Source of the DNA: Adenophora triphylla var. japonica
Taxonomy: Eukaryota > Streptophyta > Magnoliopsida > Asterales > Campanulaceae
Reading direction: 5' to 3'
Length of the DNA stretch: 64,000 nt
Assembly: GCA_022495995.1 (NCBI GenBank)
Contig: JAFEMH010002325.1
Location: 245,001-309,000 of the forward strand
The notes under the pieces were generated by a model. The model was not told the origin of the DNA. It searched no databases and saw only the letters and a list, made by a program, of their open reading frames with translations. Positions 55,626-64,000 of the stretch are shown here, piece by piece; the stretch's first letter is position 1, and every line of letters begins with the position of its first letter. Position numbers and translations under genes: made by a program.

Positions 55626-55673
55626 GTATTACCATCAATTAGAAAATTGCACAATAAACAACAGGCTGTATGA

Positions 55674-55834
55674 CATTTCGTGTAACATTATACGAGATGT
55701 TCCTGGAATATCTCGTGTAAATGTACACGACTTAAACGCATTTATCTCGTGTTACATAATACGAGATAATACACCATCACTCGTGTAGAAACACACGACA
55801 AATAGCATAAAACTCGTATAATCTCACACGAAAT
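55674..55834. repeat. Palindrome cluster 4, upstream of the transposase
   Basis: Five palindromes such as atctcgtgttacataatacg and actcgtgtagaaacacacga lie within ~50-220 bp upstream of the first recognisable transposase codons. Confidence 0.88.
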
Positions 55835-56224
55835 AGAGTAATATCAGAATTTAAAAATTCAATCTTGAAAAACAATTTCGTTTCAACATTGGATTTTTAT
55901 TGCGATTTTGATTAAAACACCAAATATAACTTTAAAAACTTACTTCATTGCTGCTTGGATTTTTGATTTTGATGTGGAGAATTTGGTGGCAAACCTTCTT
56001 CTTCAAAAATATATTCCACAAGCTCAAGATCAATATGATCATAAAAACTTGGAGAATGTTGTGGAGAATCCATACTATGGTGTTAGATGATTTGAGAATT
56101 AATAAAAATAATGGGTATAAATTTATGGGTGTTAAGACTTGGACAATGGTGTGGAGTATATCGCAGCTGCATGAGTGTACAGCAATGGTGTTTCTATGTT
56201 GTTGGGTTAAGTTGTCTGCGTGTA

Positions 56225-56428
56225 TATCGTGTTTTATGTAGGGCTTCAGGGTGTATCTCGTGTGTATATACACGAGTTACTATGGTACATATCGTGTATA
56301 CACACACGATATAGTCTTTGTTTCTGGTAATTATCTCGTATGAACAATACACGAGATACACCCTGATTCATTTCGTGTATTGTTCATACGAAATGTCTTA
56401 GTAAATGTCGTGTATTTAAACACGACAC
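56225..56428. repeat. Palindrome cluster 5
   Basis: Five or six palindromes, including atatcgtgtatacacacacg and atttcgtgtattgttcatac. A larger inverted repeat has arms cagggtgtatctcgtg (56247) and cacgagatacaccctg (ends 56365). Confidence 0.88.
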
Positions 56429-56631
56429 ACCATATAATAAAATAAAAATTAATTATAAATAAATGTGGTAGGTTATATGATATTGTATGATGTTGGTTCA
56501 ATCTTATATGTAATCATTGTTTGTTTTCCAACTTATTATAACAAGGAACATATAATCTTGATTAACAAATATGATAATTTCAAATATATAATCTTGAGTA
56601 GTTGGTATTCCTCTAATGTACAACTTATCAT

Positions 56632-57800
56632 TAACCTCGTTTATTTTTTTTAATTTTTTTCTACATTCTAAATGATATTTAAAGTGTTTTTCATCTACAT
56701 GAGTTTCCTCCAAATCCAAATGGAAATTGAGTTACAAATATGTGCCATTATTTAAGGTTTTTAGGGTTTTATGTGTCCCGATCTTGTGAAAAATGGTATA
56801 CGGCTACCTCGTTTATTTTTTTTTAATTTTTTTCTAGATTCTAGATGACATTTAAAGTGTTTTTCATCTACATGAGTTTTCTCCAAATCCAAATGGAAAT
56901 TGAGTTACAAATATGTGCCATTATTTAGGGTTTTTAGGGTTTTATGTGTCCCGATCTTGTGAAAAATGGTATACGGCTACCTCGTTTATTTTTTTAATTT
57001 TTTTAGGGTTTTTAGGGTTTTATGTGTCCCGATCTTGTGAAAAATGGTATACGGCTACCTCGTTTATTTTTTTAATTTTTTTTCTAGATTCTAGATGACA
57101 TTTAAAGTGTTTTTAATCTACATGAGTTTCCTCCAAATCCAAATGGAAATTGAGTTACAAATATGTGCCATTATTTAGAGTTTTTAGGGTTTTATGTGTC
57201 CCGATCTTGTGAAAAATGGTATACGGCTACCTTGTTTTTTTTTTTTAATTTTTTTTCTAGATTCTAGATGACATTTAAAGTGTTTTTCATCTACATGAGT
57301 TTCCTCCAAATCTAAATGGAAATTGAGTTACAAATATGTGCCATTATTTAGGGTTTTTAGGGTTTTATGTGTCCCGATCTTGTGAAAAATGGTATACGGC
57401 TACCTCGTTTATTTTTTTTTAATTTTTTTCTAGATTCTAGATGACATTTAAAGTGTTTTTCATCTACATGAGTTTCCTCCAAATCCAAATGGAAATTGAG
57501 TTACAAATATGTGCCATTATTTAGGGTTTTTAGGGTTTTATGTGTCCCGATCTTGTGAAAAATGGTATACGGCTACCTCGTTTATTTTTTTTTAATTTTT
57601 TTCTAGATTCTAGATGACATTTAAAGTGTTTTTCATCTACATTAGTTTCCTCCAAATTCAAATGGAAATTGAGTTACAAATATGTGCCATTATTTAGGGT
57701 TTTTAGAGTTTTATGTGTCCCGATCTTGTGAAAGACGGTATACGGCTACCTCGTTTATTTTTTTTCTCCATTCTAAATGGCATTTAAAGTGTTTTTCATC
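56632..57800 (+). repeat. ~172-bp satellite-like tandem array in the MULE
   Basis: Seven units of ~169-175 bp (one shortened to ~80 bp near 56980-57058) each contain tatgtgtcccgatcttgtg, ggtatacggctacctcg, gacatttaaagtgtttttc and ttgagttacaaatatgtgcc. Most also contain tttagggtttttagggtttt, similar to the plant telomere unit. No coding capacity. Confidence 0.92.
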
Positions 57801-58031
57801 TCTATGACTTTATTTATAATCATTTGTTAGGTGATTATAAATAAAGTGGTATCACTTAAATGTGATAGGTTATATGATATTGTATGATCCAATATGACGT
57901 TTGTTCCTTATCATGTATAAGTGTATAAATTTTGCTCAATTAACAACACAATTCAATAATATAACATAGCATAGCATATGCGTATCATTAACATCGTGTT
58001 GCAAATCATCGAAGAACACCTTCATTTTGAT
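57801..58031. other. MULE sequence without a recognisable gene
   Basis: AT-rich; nothing further seen between the satellite and palindrome cluster 6. Confidence 0.5.
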
Positions 58032-58210
58032 ATTTCGTATGTATATACACGATATTAGGACATCATATCGTGTGGTTGTGTACGACATAAATTACAGAGT
58101 AAATTTAAATTTCGTATAATTTCATACGACCTAATATTTTACACAATTAGTCTATGTCGTGTAAAAGTACACGACATGAAGGCTTCCTGTCGTCCTTTCG
58201 CACACGACAC
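58032..58210. repeat. Palindrome cluster 6, next to the right TIR
   Basis: Five palindromes, including tatgtcgtgtaaaagtacac and tatcgtgtggttgtgtacga, end about 10 bp from the right terminal inverted repeat. Confidence 0.88.
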
Positions 58211-58219
58211 GCGAAGGGT

Positions 58220-58274
58220 AGTTTGGCCATTATTGGTGCCTTGTATGTAATATGTCTTGTATATAGAATTTACC
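58220..58274 (-). repeat. Right terminal inverted repeat of the MULE
   Basis: The reverse complement begins ggtaaattctatatacaag and matches the left end with gaps. The outer base abuts TCCTCGTATG. Confidence 0.85.
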
Positions 58275-59467
58275 TCCTCGTATGCCGAAGGGTATCTCCT
58301 CAGCCTTAACATTGAAAACGGGCTCTTCATACTATTTCCTTGGCTCATCATGTGAGGACCCCGACCCGGAACCTACACGTGTCCCGAGTTGGAGCGTCCT
58401 CAAACTAACCCGAATTTACTAAACTTTTAAAACTTTGATATAACTTTCGAACATAACTAGATTAACATAACCATTTCAAAACAACTCCACTACTCTCCAC
58501 ACCGGAGGAAGAGTGGACTAACTTTGAAAATACTAAACTGTTTTAGTTACAAAAGATTGTGGTTCCAACGTAGAAATTAAAGTTTATAATTACAAGTTCC
58601 ATAAAGGAATTACCAAAATACTCTTTCTACGCCAACCTATACGTACACCGACAATACCCAAAAGATTACTTCCAAACTCCTTTCCGCCCTTACTTGGCCG
58701 GTCCGCCTGTCTCGGGATCTAAAAAACATTAAAGGGAGAGGGGTGAGAATAAATCTCAGCAAGCTATTATGAATGCAGCAATATGCCAAATAAGATGCAA
58801 CACATAGCAAGTTGCATATAACACATTGGAAAAGCTGTAAACACCTTTCATTACCTTGGTTTACCTTTTCCCGTCTGAACAATAGTCGTACAACATTGGG
58901 TATAATACTCCAATCTTAGGTGAGCTGCTTAAGCAATACTCACATCTTATAAGACCCGTTTCTCAGGGAACCATATAAGATAGTAGCAACTCTGTAAGGC
59001 TTTTGGCTCACTACAGATGCTATAACCCCGACCTGTGGCCACAAGAGGGGACGGTCACAGATATAACATAATCCGATCACATTAGGTCACACTTCCATAA
59101 TTGATCGTATTATGTTATACCCCCAGCATCACCTGATTAACAAATTATCAAGCACATAATAGTTACTTGAAACATAATCCACAAAAAGGGATAACAATAT
59201 AGCTACATGGTAAAATATACTCATGTCCAACCAATATCATAGTGCAACATTTATTCAACACACTATGCATCATATAAACAATGTATATGAACTCAAGTAA
59301 GGTAAGGAAATATCATTAATCCATCCTACAAGGTCATTATACAATAATACATGGCCTCTATGAAGGCCCAAGTTAAATCTACCAAATGGGAGTCACAATT
59401 TATAAGTGGTCAAACAAGCTTACTAAACGAATTCTGGTTCAGATTTAAAGTTGAGTTCTGGGGTCTT

Positions 59468-59645
59468 GGGCGACCGCCCATGCCACTTGGGCGACCGCCC
59501 AAGTGGGTTTTCAAAGGAAAGGTAAGTTGCTGCCACGATGGGCGACCGCTCTCACCTCTTGGGCGACCGCCCAAGAGGGTTTTCAAGGAAGGGAAGTTAC
59601 TGGCCTCATGGGCGGCCACACAAGCCCCCATGGGCGACCGCCCAA
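59468..59645. repeat. GGGCGACCGCCC palindromic repeats in the solo LTR
   Basis: ttgggcgaccgcccaag and related forms occur six times in ~180 bp, several followed by gggttttcaa. Each core is an imperfect GC-rich palindrome in otherwise AT-rich sequence. A further copy, gggcggtcgcccatg, lies inside the hAT element at ~61025. Confidence 0.85.
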
Positions 59646-60221
59646 GGCAAATTCCAGCAAATCCATTTTTCTAACTCTTTCTACTTAGCTTCAATTCCTT
59701 TCCTTTTTATCTACCCTAAATTCAAGAACACCAAGAGGATTTCCTAGCTTTACAAGGACCATCATAAATTATGTAAACCCATAATAATGTAACCCTAGAT
59801 TATTTATCACTAAATCTTCCACCCATTTCATACCCTCTAAATCATCTTCCATGAATATTAACTTCATCCTATTTCATTTACCAATCATCCAACTCCTATA
59901 AGGTTTCCAAAGTATGAAACAAACATCATAAGAACAAGAATAACATTAAGGAGTTTATGAACAATTAGGAGAAGGGAAATCATAACAACTCACTTTAGGA
60001 TTTTTGGATGAAAAGATGATCTTCTTAGGTTGATTGATTCCTCTAGTTGTCCCAACCTCAAAAGTACTCTTGGATTTGAAAATGGATGAGAAATGGGCTT
60101 GCTAGAGATCTTGGAAGTGAGGCTTTCAATGGAGGTTTTCCATGGGGGGTTTTTGCTAAGGAAGAAGTAAGAAGAATGATGAGGAGGTGAAAGAAGTGTG
60201 GGAGGTATGGTTGGTTTTGAC

Positions 60222-61216
60222 TAGACATGGGCAAACCGAAACCGGAACCGGGTGGAACCGGAGAACCGAACCGGAACCGGAACCGACAGAACCGGAACCG
60301 GTAAGAACCGGAACCGGAGAGAACCGAAACCGGTCGGTTCACGGTTCAGTCTTGGTTCCTCTTTCCAGAAAACCGTGAACCGGCGGTTTTGGAACCGGAA
60401 CCGGAATCGGGGAACCGGCGGTTCTTTGCTGAAAATTCAAACTTTTTGCAGCCTTGTTAGTGTTTGTCATCCATATGTGCTATAATTTTATTTGAAATCC
60501 AGTTATGTTCCTTCTTTAGTACTTGTCATATAAGTTAGTAGTTCCTCATTGGCTATATACTGGACTATATCATACTCCTCCCTTCTTGACATGTCTGATA
60601 ATTTTCCAATGGACTATATCATACTCCTCCCTTCTTGACATGTCTGATAATTTTCCAAGGAACATGGTTCTTCATCTTCTTGACATGTCTGATAATTTTC
60701 CAAGGAACATGGTTCTTCATCAAGTGAACATACATGCAAATCAGTATCAGCAACGGTTTTGCTTCGGAAATTGAGATGGAGTACTCTTGGCCTGCAACTT
60801 GACTGGTCCAAGGTCAGTTGCTTAAAAAATACCCTTGTCATTGATTGCAAAAAAAAAAAAAAATCTCGTCAAGATGGAACTATGAGCTTTTATCATCTTT
60901 CGTTATCTTATCACTCACAAGTTTGAATTATAGACACTTATCATTTATGCACTCACCAAAAAAATAAATATAAGATTGTAGGCCACTTCGCCAGGATTGG
61001 TGAGAATTCACTGGAAAAAAGTGATGGGCGGTCGCCCATGTGTGCAGATTTCCAAAAAAAAAAAAAAAGGACAACAAAAGAATCGGAAAATCGTGGAATC
61101 GGAACCGGAACCGGGAACCGGATTTTGGCGGTTCCATCTCGGTTCCTCCCTTTCCCGGAACCGGAACCGGCGGTTCGGAACCGGAACCGGAACCGGGAAC
61201 CGGTTGCCCATGCCTA
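60222..61216. mobile_element. Non-autonomous hAT element
   Basis: The inverted ends tagacatgggcaa and ttgcccatgccta are flanked by a perfect 8-bp duplication, GTTTTGAC (60214-60221 and 61217-61224), diagnostic of hAT elements. It is 995 bp and has no transposase. Both subterminal regions (60235-60425 and 61085-61205) are dense arrays of ggaaccggaaccg, and the middle (60540-60720) has a ~50-bp tandem repeat containing cttgacatgtctgataattt. Confidence 0.93.
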
Positions 61217-61532
61217 GTTTTGACTAAAGGGGCCAAAGTTGAGGGAATTAGGGGGGAGGGCATGGCCCCCCCATGCCAACCTATCTAAGGCTTTCCCATT
61301 TTTAATTTAAACCATTTATCCCAATTATTTATTTTACTCATTTTAACCTCCTCTTACTCTTTATCTATTTTCTTATTTTTTTTTTCCTTAGAACAGTATT
61401 TCATTTCCCTATCCTTTTACCCTAATACAAGAAATCAAGTATATAAAAATGAACACATAATATTGACAATAATATTAAAAGCATATAATATTATACTAAA
61501 ATTGTGCCTAGGGTTAGGGTCGTTACACATCA

Positions 61533-62137
61533 AGCTCTGAGAGGTCATAAATGACGAGAAGAGAAAAGTTCTTACCTCGGCATATCTTCATATGACGAGG
61601 AGACAGATTCATGCGTCTCGGCATATTCACGTGCCGTTAGATCATCAATGGACGAGGAAGCTAAATCATGCATCTCGGTTTACACACAAACGCTGAGATA
61701 AGACATTTACGCTCCTCGGTTATCCGGCGAGCAGATTGAACAGTCCTATTCAAATAATGATTCAACAGTTATTATCCAATCAGGATTGTAACCATCTACA
61801 TTAATATTAATTCAAGTCAAACAATGACTCCTTAACAGATATAATCCTTTGAGGATTATATCCTATCTCTTTACAAGTTCAATTCAACATGGATTCTATC
61901 AATCCATCCCTATAAATACAAGTCACATAGTTCATTATTCGGTACGCTACTTTTTACATACAGAAACTCTGTCAATCTAGTTTCTCACCACAAAACCGTG
62001 ACTTATTCTCACGCCGGAGGGCCTTCGCCGGTCAAGCCCCGACTTAGTTTACGTGTTTTGTCTTATTTTCAGGCCTAGCAATCTCCGGAGTAGACGATCA
62101 CTTGAATTTGGGCTAATTTGACTATTTTGGCATCATC
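61533..62137 (+). mobile_element. Right part of the older LTR
   Basis: Contains a TATA box, ccctataaatacaag (~61909-61923), and a terminal region with ttctcacgccggagggcctt and ttttcaggcc, shared in form with 43990-44120. It probably ends ttggcatca near 62137. Continues the pieces at 48798-48941 and 58285-58350 once the insertions are removed. No coding sequence. Confidence 0.5.
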
Positions 62138-62454
62138 AGACAATATTATGTTTCATTCAACTGCCGACGCCATTTTCTGTCCGACACTTTTTTCTCGTGT
62201 GCTTTAATCCTCTACGCTATAGACCACGGCGGGATTTTTTTGGGAGCATGACACGTAGCAGTCAAATAAAGTTTATTTTAAAATAAAATTAATGACATAC
62301 CCAATATTTATTTTGTGGAAATATAGTAATGAAAACATGAATTTTTTCCACTACTTAATTTAAAGATATTTTTTTCTAAATTAATTCCATTTTAAAATTA
62401 TAATTCCCAAAATAACTCACATTTGAACCATTTTCAAAATAACCATCTTTTTAA
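62138..62454. other. AT-rich spacer, no gene
   Basis: No gene or repeat recognised. A left end of the second MULE might lie here, but its terminal repeat cannot be identified without the right end. Confidence 0.5.
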
Positions 62455-62637
62455 AACTTGCTACATGGTATAGCGAGTTCAACATTTGACCGTTGAAACT
62501 CGATACACCATGTAGCAAGTTTAATAAAATCAATGTTAACCGTTTAAATTAATTATCTATAATCAACAAAACAAAACTCGCTACACCAAGTAGCGAGTTT
62601 AGGCGTACACATAACTCGCTACATGGTGTATCGAGTT
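62455..62637. repeat. Four 25-bp palindromes upstream of a second MULE transposase
   Basis: Imperfect palindromes at 62455-62479, 62497-62521, 62575-62599 and 62613-62637 have the form aactcgctaca-nnn-tgtagcgagtt. The sequence differs from the 48.9-58.3 kb MULE palindromes, but size, spacing and position are alike. Confidence 0.9.
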
Positions 62638-62932
62638 TACAAATGCATTTTTTCATTGGATAAGGTTTCCCGATCTAGATTTATTCTAATTCTTATATCC
62701 TCTCATAGTTACTTTCAAAAAAATAAAATCCAAATCTTCACATTATTTAATTTTAGAATCGTTAAATACTAAGAATCAATGTAAATTAGCATCATTTTGA
62801 TCATTGTTTTCACTTGTGTTTAGATATATAAATTTAAGTTTTTTTTACTGTGTTTTAGTATATTATAGACATAAATGTTAGGATTTTGTTATATAGGTTT
62901 TAACACTTTGATTTCGTAATGTAGGGTTAAAG

Positions 62933-64000
62933 ATGAACGGGAGTTCAATCATTTTCATATGCTATTGGGGAGGTGATGATAAACAACCATTTGATGGTAC
63001 TCATTTTCATAAAGGGAAAAAATGTGCAATTAGGGATAGCTGTCGATGGATATACAATGAGTTGATTGATGAATTATATTAAAAAATGGGCTTAGATCGG
63101 TCACAATATGATTTGGAGTCATTTATAGATGTCCTCATACTTTTGAAAGCGGGATTTGTGATTACTTTCCTTTCCGTATTGAAGATGATGCGTGTATGGA
63201 TATAATGTTCGATGTTTTAGCTAAACTTGGGGGGGATGGGTAATTTGCAGCTATATGTGGTTGTAAAATTGATTGAAAATCGACGTTATCCCGAGTTTGA
63301 AACACTACACACAGAGATCATTTAAAGGTATTCACCAAGTTGTAACCGTGATGCAGGGGTTGGTTCAAGTATACAAATACTTGTATCAACTCAAACTTCA
63401 AATTATGCTAATATCGTATGCCCAAGTAATCCAGTTGATGATGATGATTTTGAAGATGATGTAGATTATGAAGAACAAAAAGAAGACACTGATGTAGATG
63501 CAATGCTAGACGATGTTAATGATGAATATCAGGAGGGTAGTAGTGGTTCTGATGTCAATTTGGGAGAGGGTGATGATGGGCCGATTGATGATGACGTGGA
63601 AACACATTTTGTTCATTATTAAGCGTCGGGAAATCGAAGGTATGAGAGAGAAGATTATCCTTTTTTATAGTGATATTGGTTGTTCTGCTCGACAAGAAGA
63701 AGGCTTTATTGATTACAATAATTAACCTAGTTTTCTAGTTTGGGATCCGGAGAAAAATGAAATTGCTAAAGGGATACACTTTTATGGCAAGAACGAGACG
63801 CAATTTGATATAAAAAGGTACCATATTCGCACCAATCGCCAGTTCATGGTAAGAAAGAGCACAACTCACACATGAGTAATTGAATGTATATTGAAAAAAA
63901 TTTCATGCAATTTTTATGTTCGTGTAAGTAGGAGGAAGTTTGGCTATTAGGAAGTGACTGAGTATAAGGCTCCTCATTGCTGCTTATATTCTGGAGAAAG
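62933..64000 (+). pseudogene. MuDR/MULE transposase N-terminal part (second MULE), runs off the window
   Basis: ATG at 62933 opens a short frame (MNGSSIIFICYWGGDD) ending at TAA ~63080. Frames then shift through a long acidic region (63440-63600, encoding runs of Asp/Glu) to VWDPEKNEIAKGIHFYGKNE and FDIKRYHIRTNRQFMVRKST near 63740-63870. The last matches the MuDR-type plant transposase DNA-binding domain (..F..K.....AIK.Y.I..NR.F.V..S...). Several stops are present. The catalytic domain would lie beyond 64000. It is a decayed autonomous MULE unrelated in detail to the one at 48942-58274. Confidence 0.7.

Larger units (their letters stand above)
48942..58274. mobile_element. Complete Mutator-like element with PMD gene and transposase-OTU gene
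   Basis: The ends are inverted repeats: ggtattactatatacaagg at 48942 and the complement of gtatatagaatttacc ending at 58274 (ggtaaattctatatacaag on the minus strand), with similarity for about 55 bp. A perfect 10-bp duplication, TCCTCGTATG, flanks both sides (48932-48941 and 58275-58284), as expected for Mutator. The 9.33-kb element holds a plus-strand PMD gene, a convergent minus-strand MULE transposase with a C-terminal OTU domain, six palindrome clusters and a ~172-bp satellite. Frameshifts in both genes suggest it is now inactive. Confidence 0.9.
58351..61527. mobile_element. Solo LTR containing a hAT element
   Basis: It starts TGTGAGGACCCCGACC and ends GGTTAGGGTCGTTACA. CATCA at 58346-58350 and 61528-61532 is a perfect 5-bp target duplication. 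Without the nested hAT copy and its duplication it is ~2.17 kb. No gag-pol lies inside, so it is best read as a solo LTR from LTR-LTR recombination. It was inserted in the older LTR that also hosts the MULE. Confidence 0.8.

Noticed and set aside
58139..58351. Minus-strand ORF of 70 codons
   Set aside because: It spans palindrome cluster 6, the right TIR and the flanking LTR; not a gene.
62155..62190. Possible primer binding site (cgacgccattttctgtcc)
   Set aside because: Resembles TGGCGCCGTCTGTGGG only loosely and lies too far from a defined LTR end.
1..64000. tRNA, rRNA, organellar insertions or virus-derived genes
   Set aside because: None recognised on either strand by reading; short RNAs without conserved motifs cannot be excluded.

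Overview
This is angiosperm nuclear DNA, probably from a eudicot with a large repeat-rich genome. It is almost entirely transposable elements stacked inside one another. The evidence is spliceosomal GT..AG introns, Ty3/gypsy gag-pol remnants, Tourist-, Stowaway- and hAT-type DNA elements, MULE transposases, plant mobile domain (PMD) genes and a fragment of a PERK receptor-kinase gene. I found no rRNA, tRNA or CRISPR locus and no convincing intact single-copy host gene. The species cannot be named from sequence alone.

Layout. (1) 1-3313: plus-strand Ty3/gypsy fragment (protease, linker, start of reverse transcriptase). (2) 3314-6574 and 42361-43260: a minus-strand retroelement with a 1.4-kb LTR, a polypurine tract and one long unrecognised ORF, split by a 35.8-kb insertion. 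(3) 6575-42360: that insertion, a minus-strand Tat/Ogre-like non-autonomous LTR retrotransposon. It is itself interrupted by a plus-strand member of the same family at 13154-31889. Both copies carry decayed gag and protease, share a deletion of RT, RNase H and most of integrase, and carry two antisense genes: aORF1 (a PMD protein) and aORF2 (DUF7745-like). (4) 43.5-48.3 kb: an LTR-like remnant, a candidate Pack-type transposon (44483-47176) holding a hairpin array and a broken PERK gene, then several MITEs. (5) 48942-58274: a complete Mutator-like element (MULE) with terminal inverted repeats and a perfect 10-bp target duplication. It carries a PMD gene convergent with a transposase-OTU gene, six clusters of small palindromes and a ~172-bp satellite. 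(6) 58351-61527: a solo LTR with a 5-bp target duplication, containing a 995-bp hAT element with an 8-bp duplication. (7) 62.4-64.0 kb: the start of a second MULE with its own palindrome family upstream of a decayed transposase.

How the parts work together. In the Tat-like family, the LTR and both antisense genes appear to have the same promoter design: an ATCCGCGCGGAT palindrome 19-23 bp upstream of a TATA-like box. It occurs at all eight promoters examined. The two copies also share disabling lesions, which suggests amplification in trans by an autonomous relative, possibly like the fragment at 1-3313. The 48.9-58.3 kb MULE also carries a PMD gene, so two unrelated transposon classes in this window carry PMD proteins. 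The most notable signals are the shared promoter palindrome, the palindrome clusters of the MULEs, and the trans-mobilised retroelement with its antisense gene pair.
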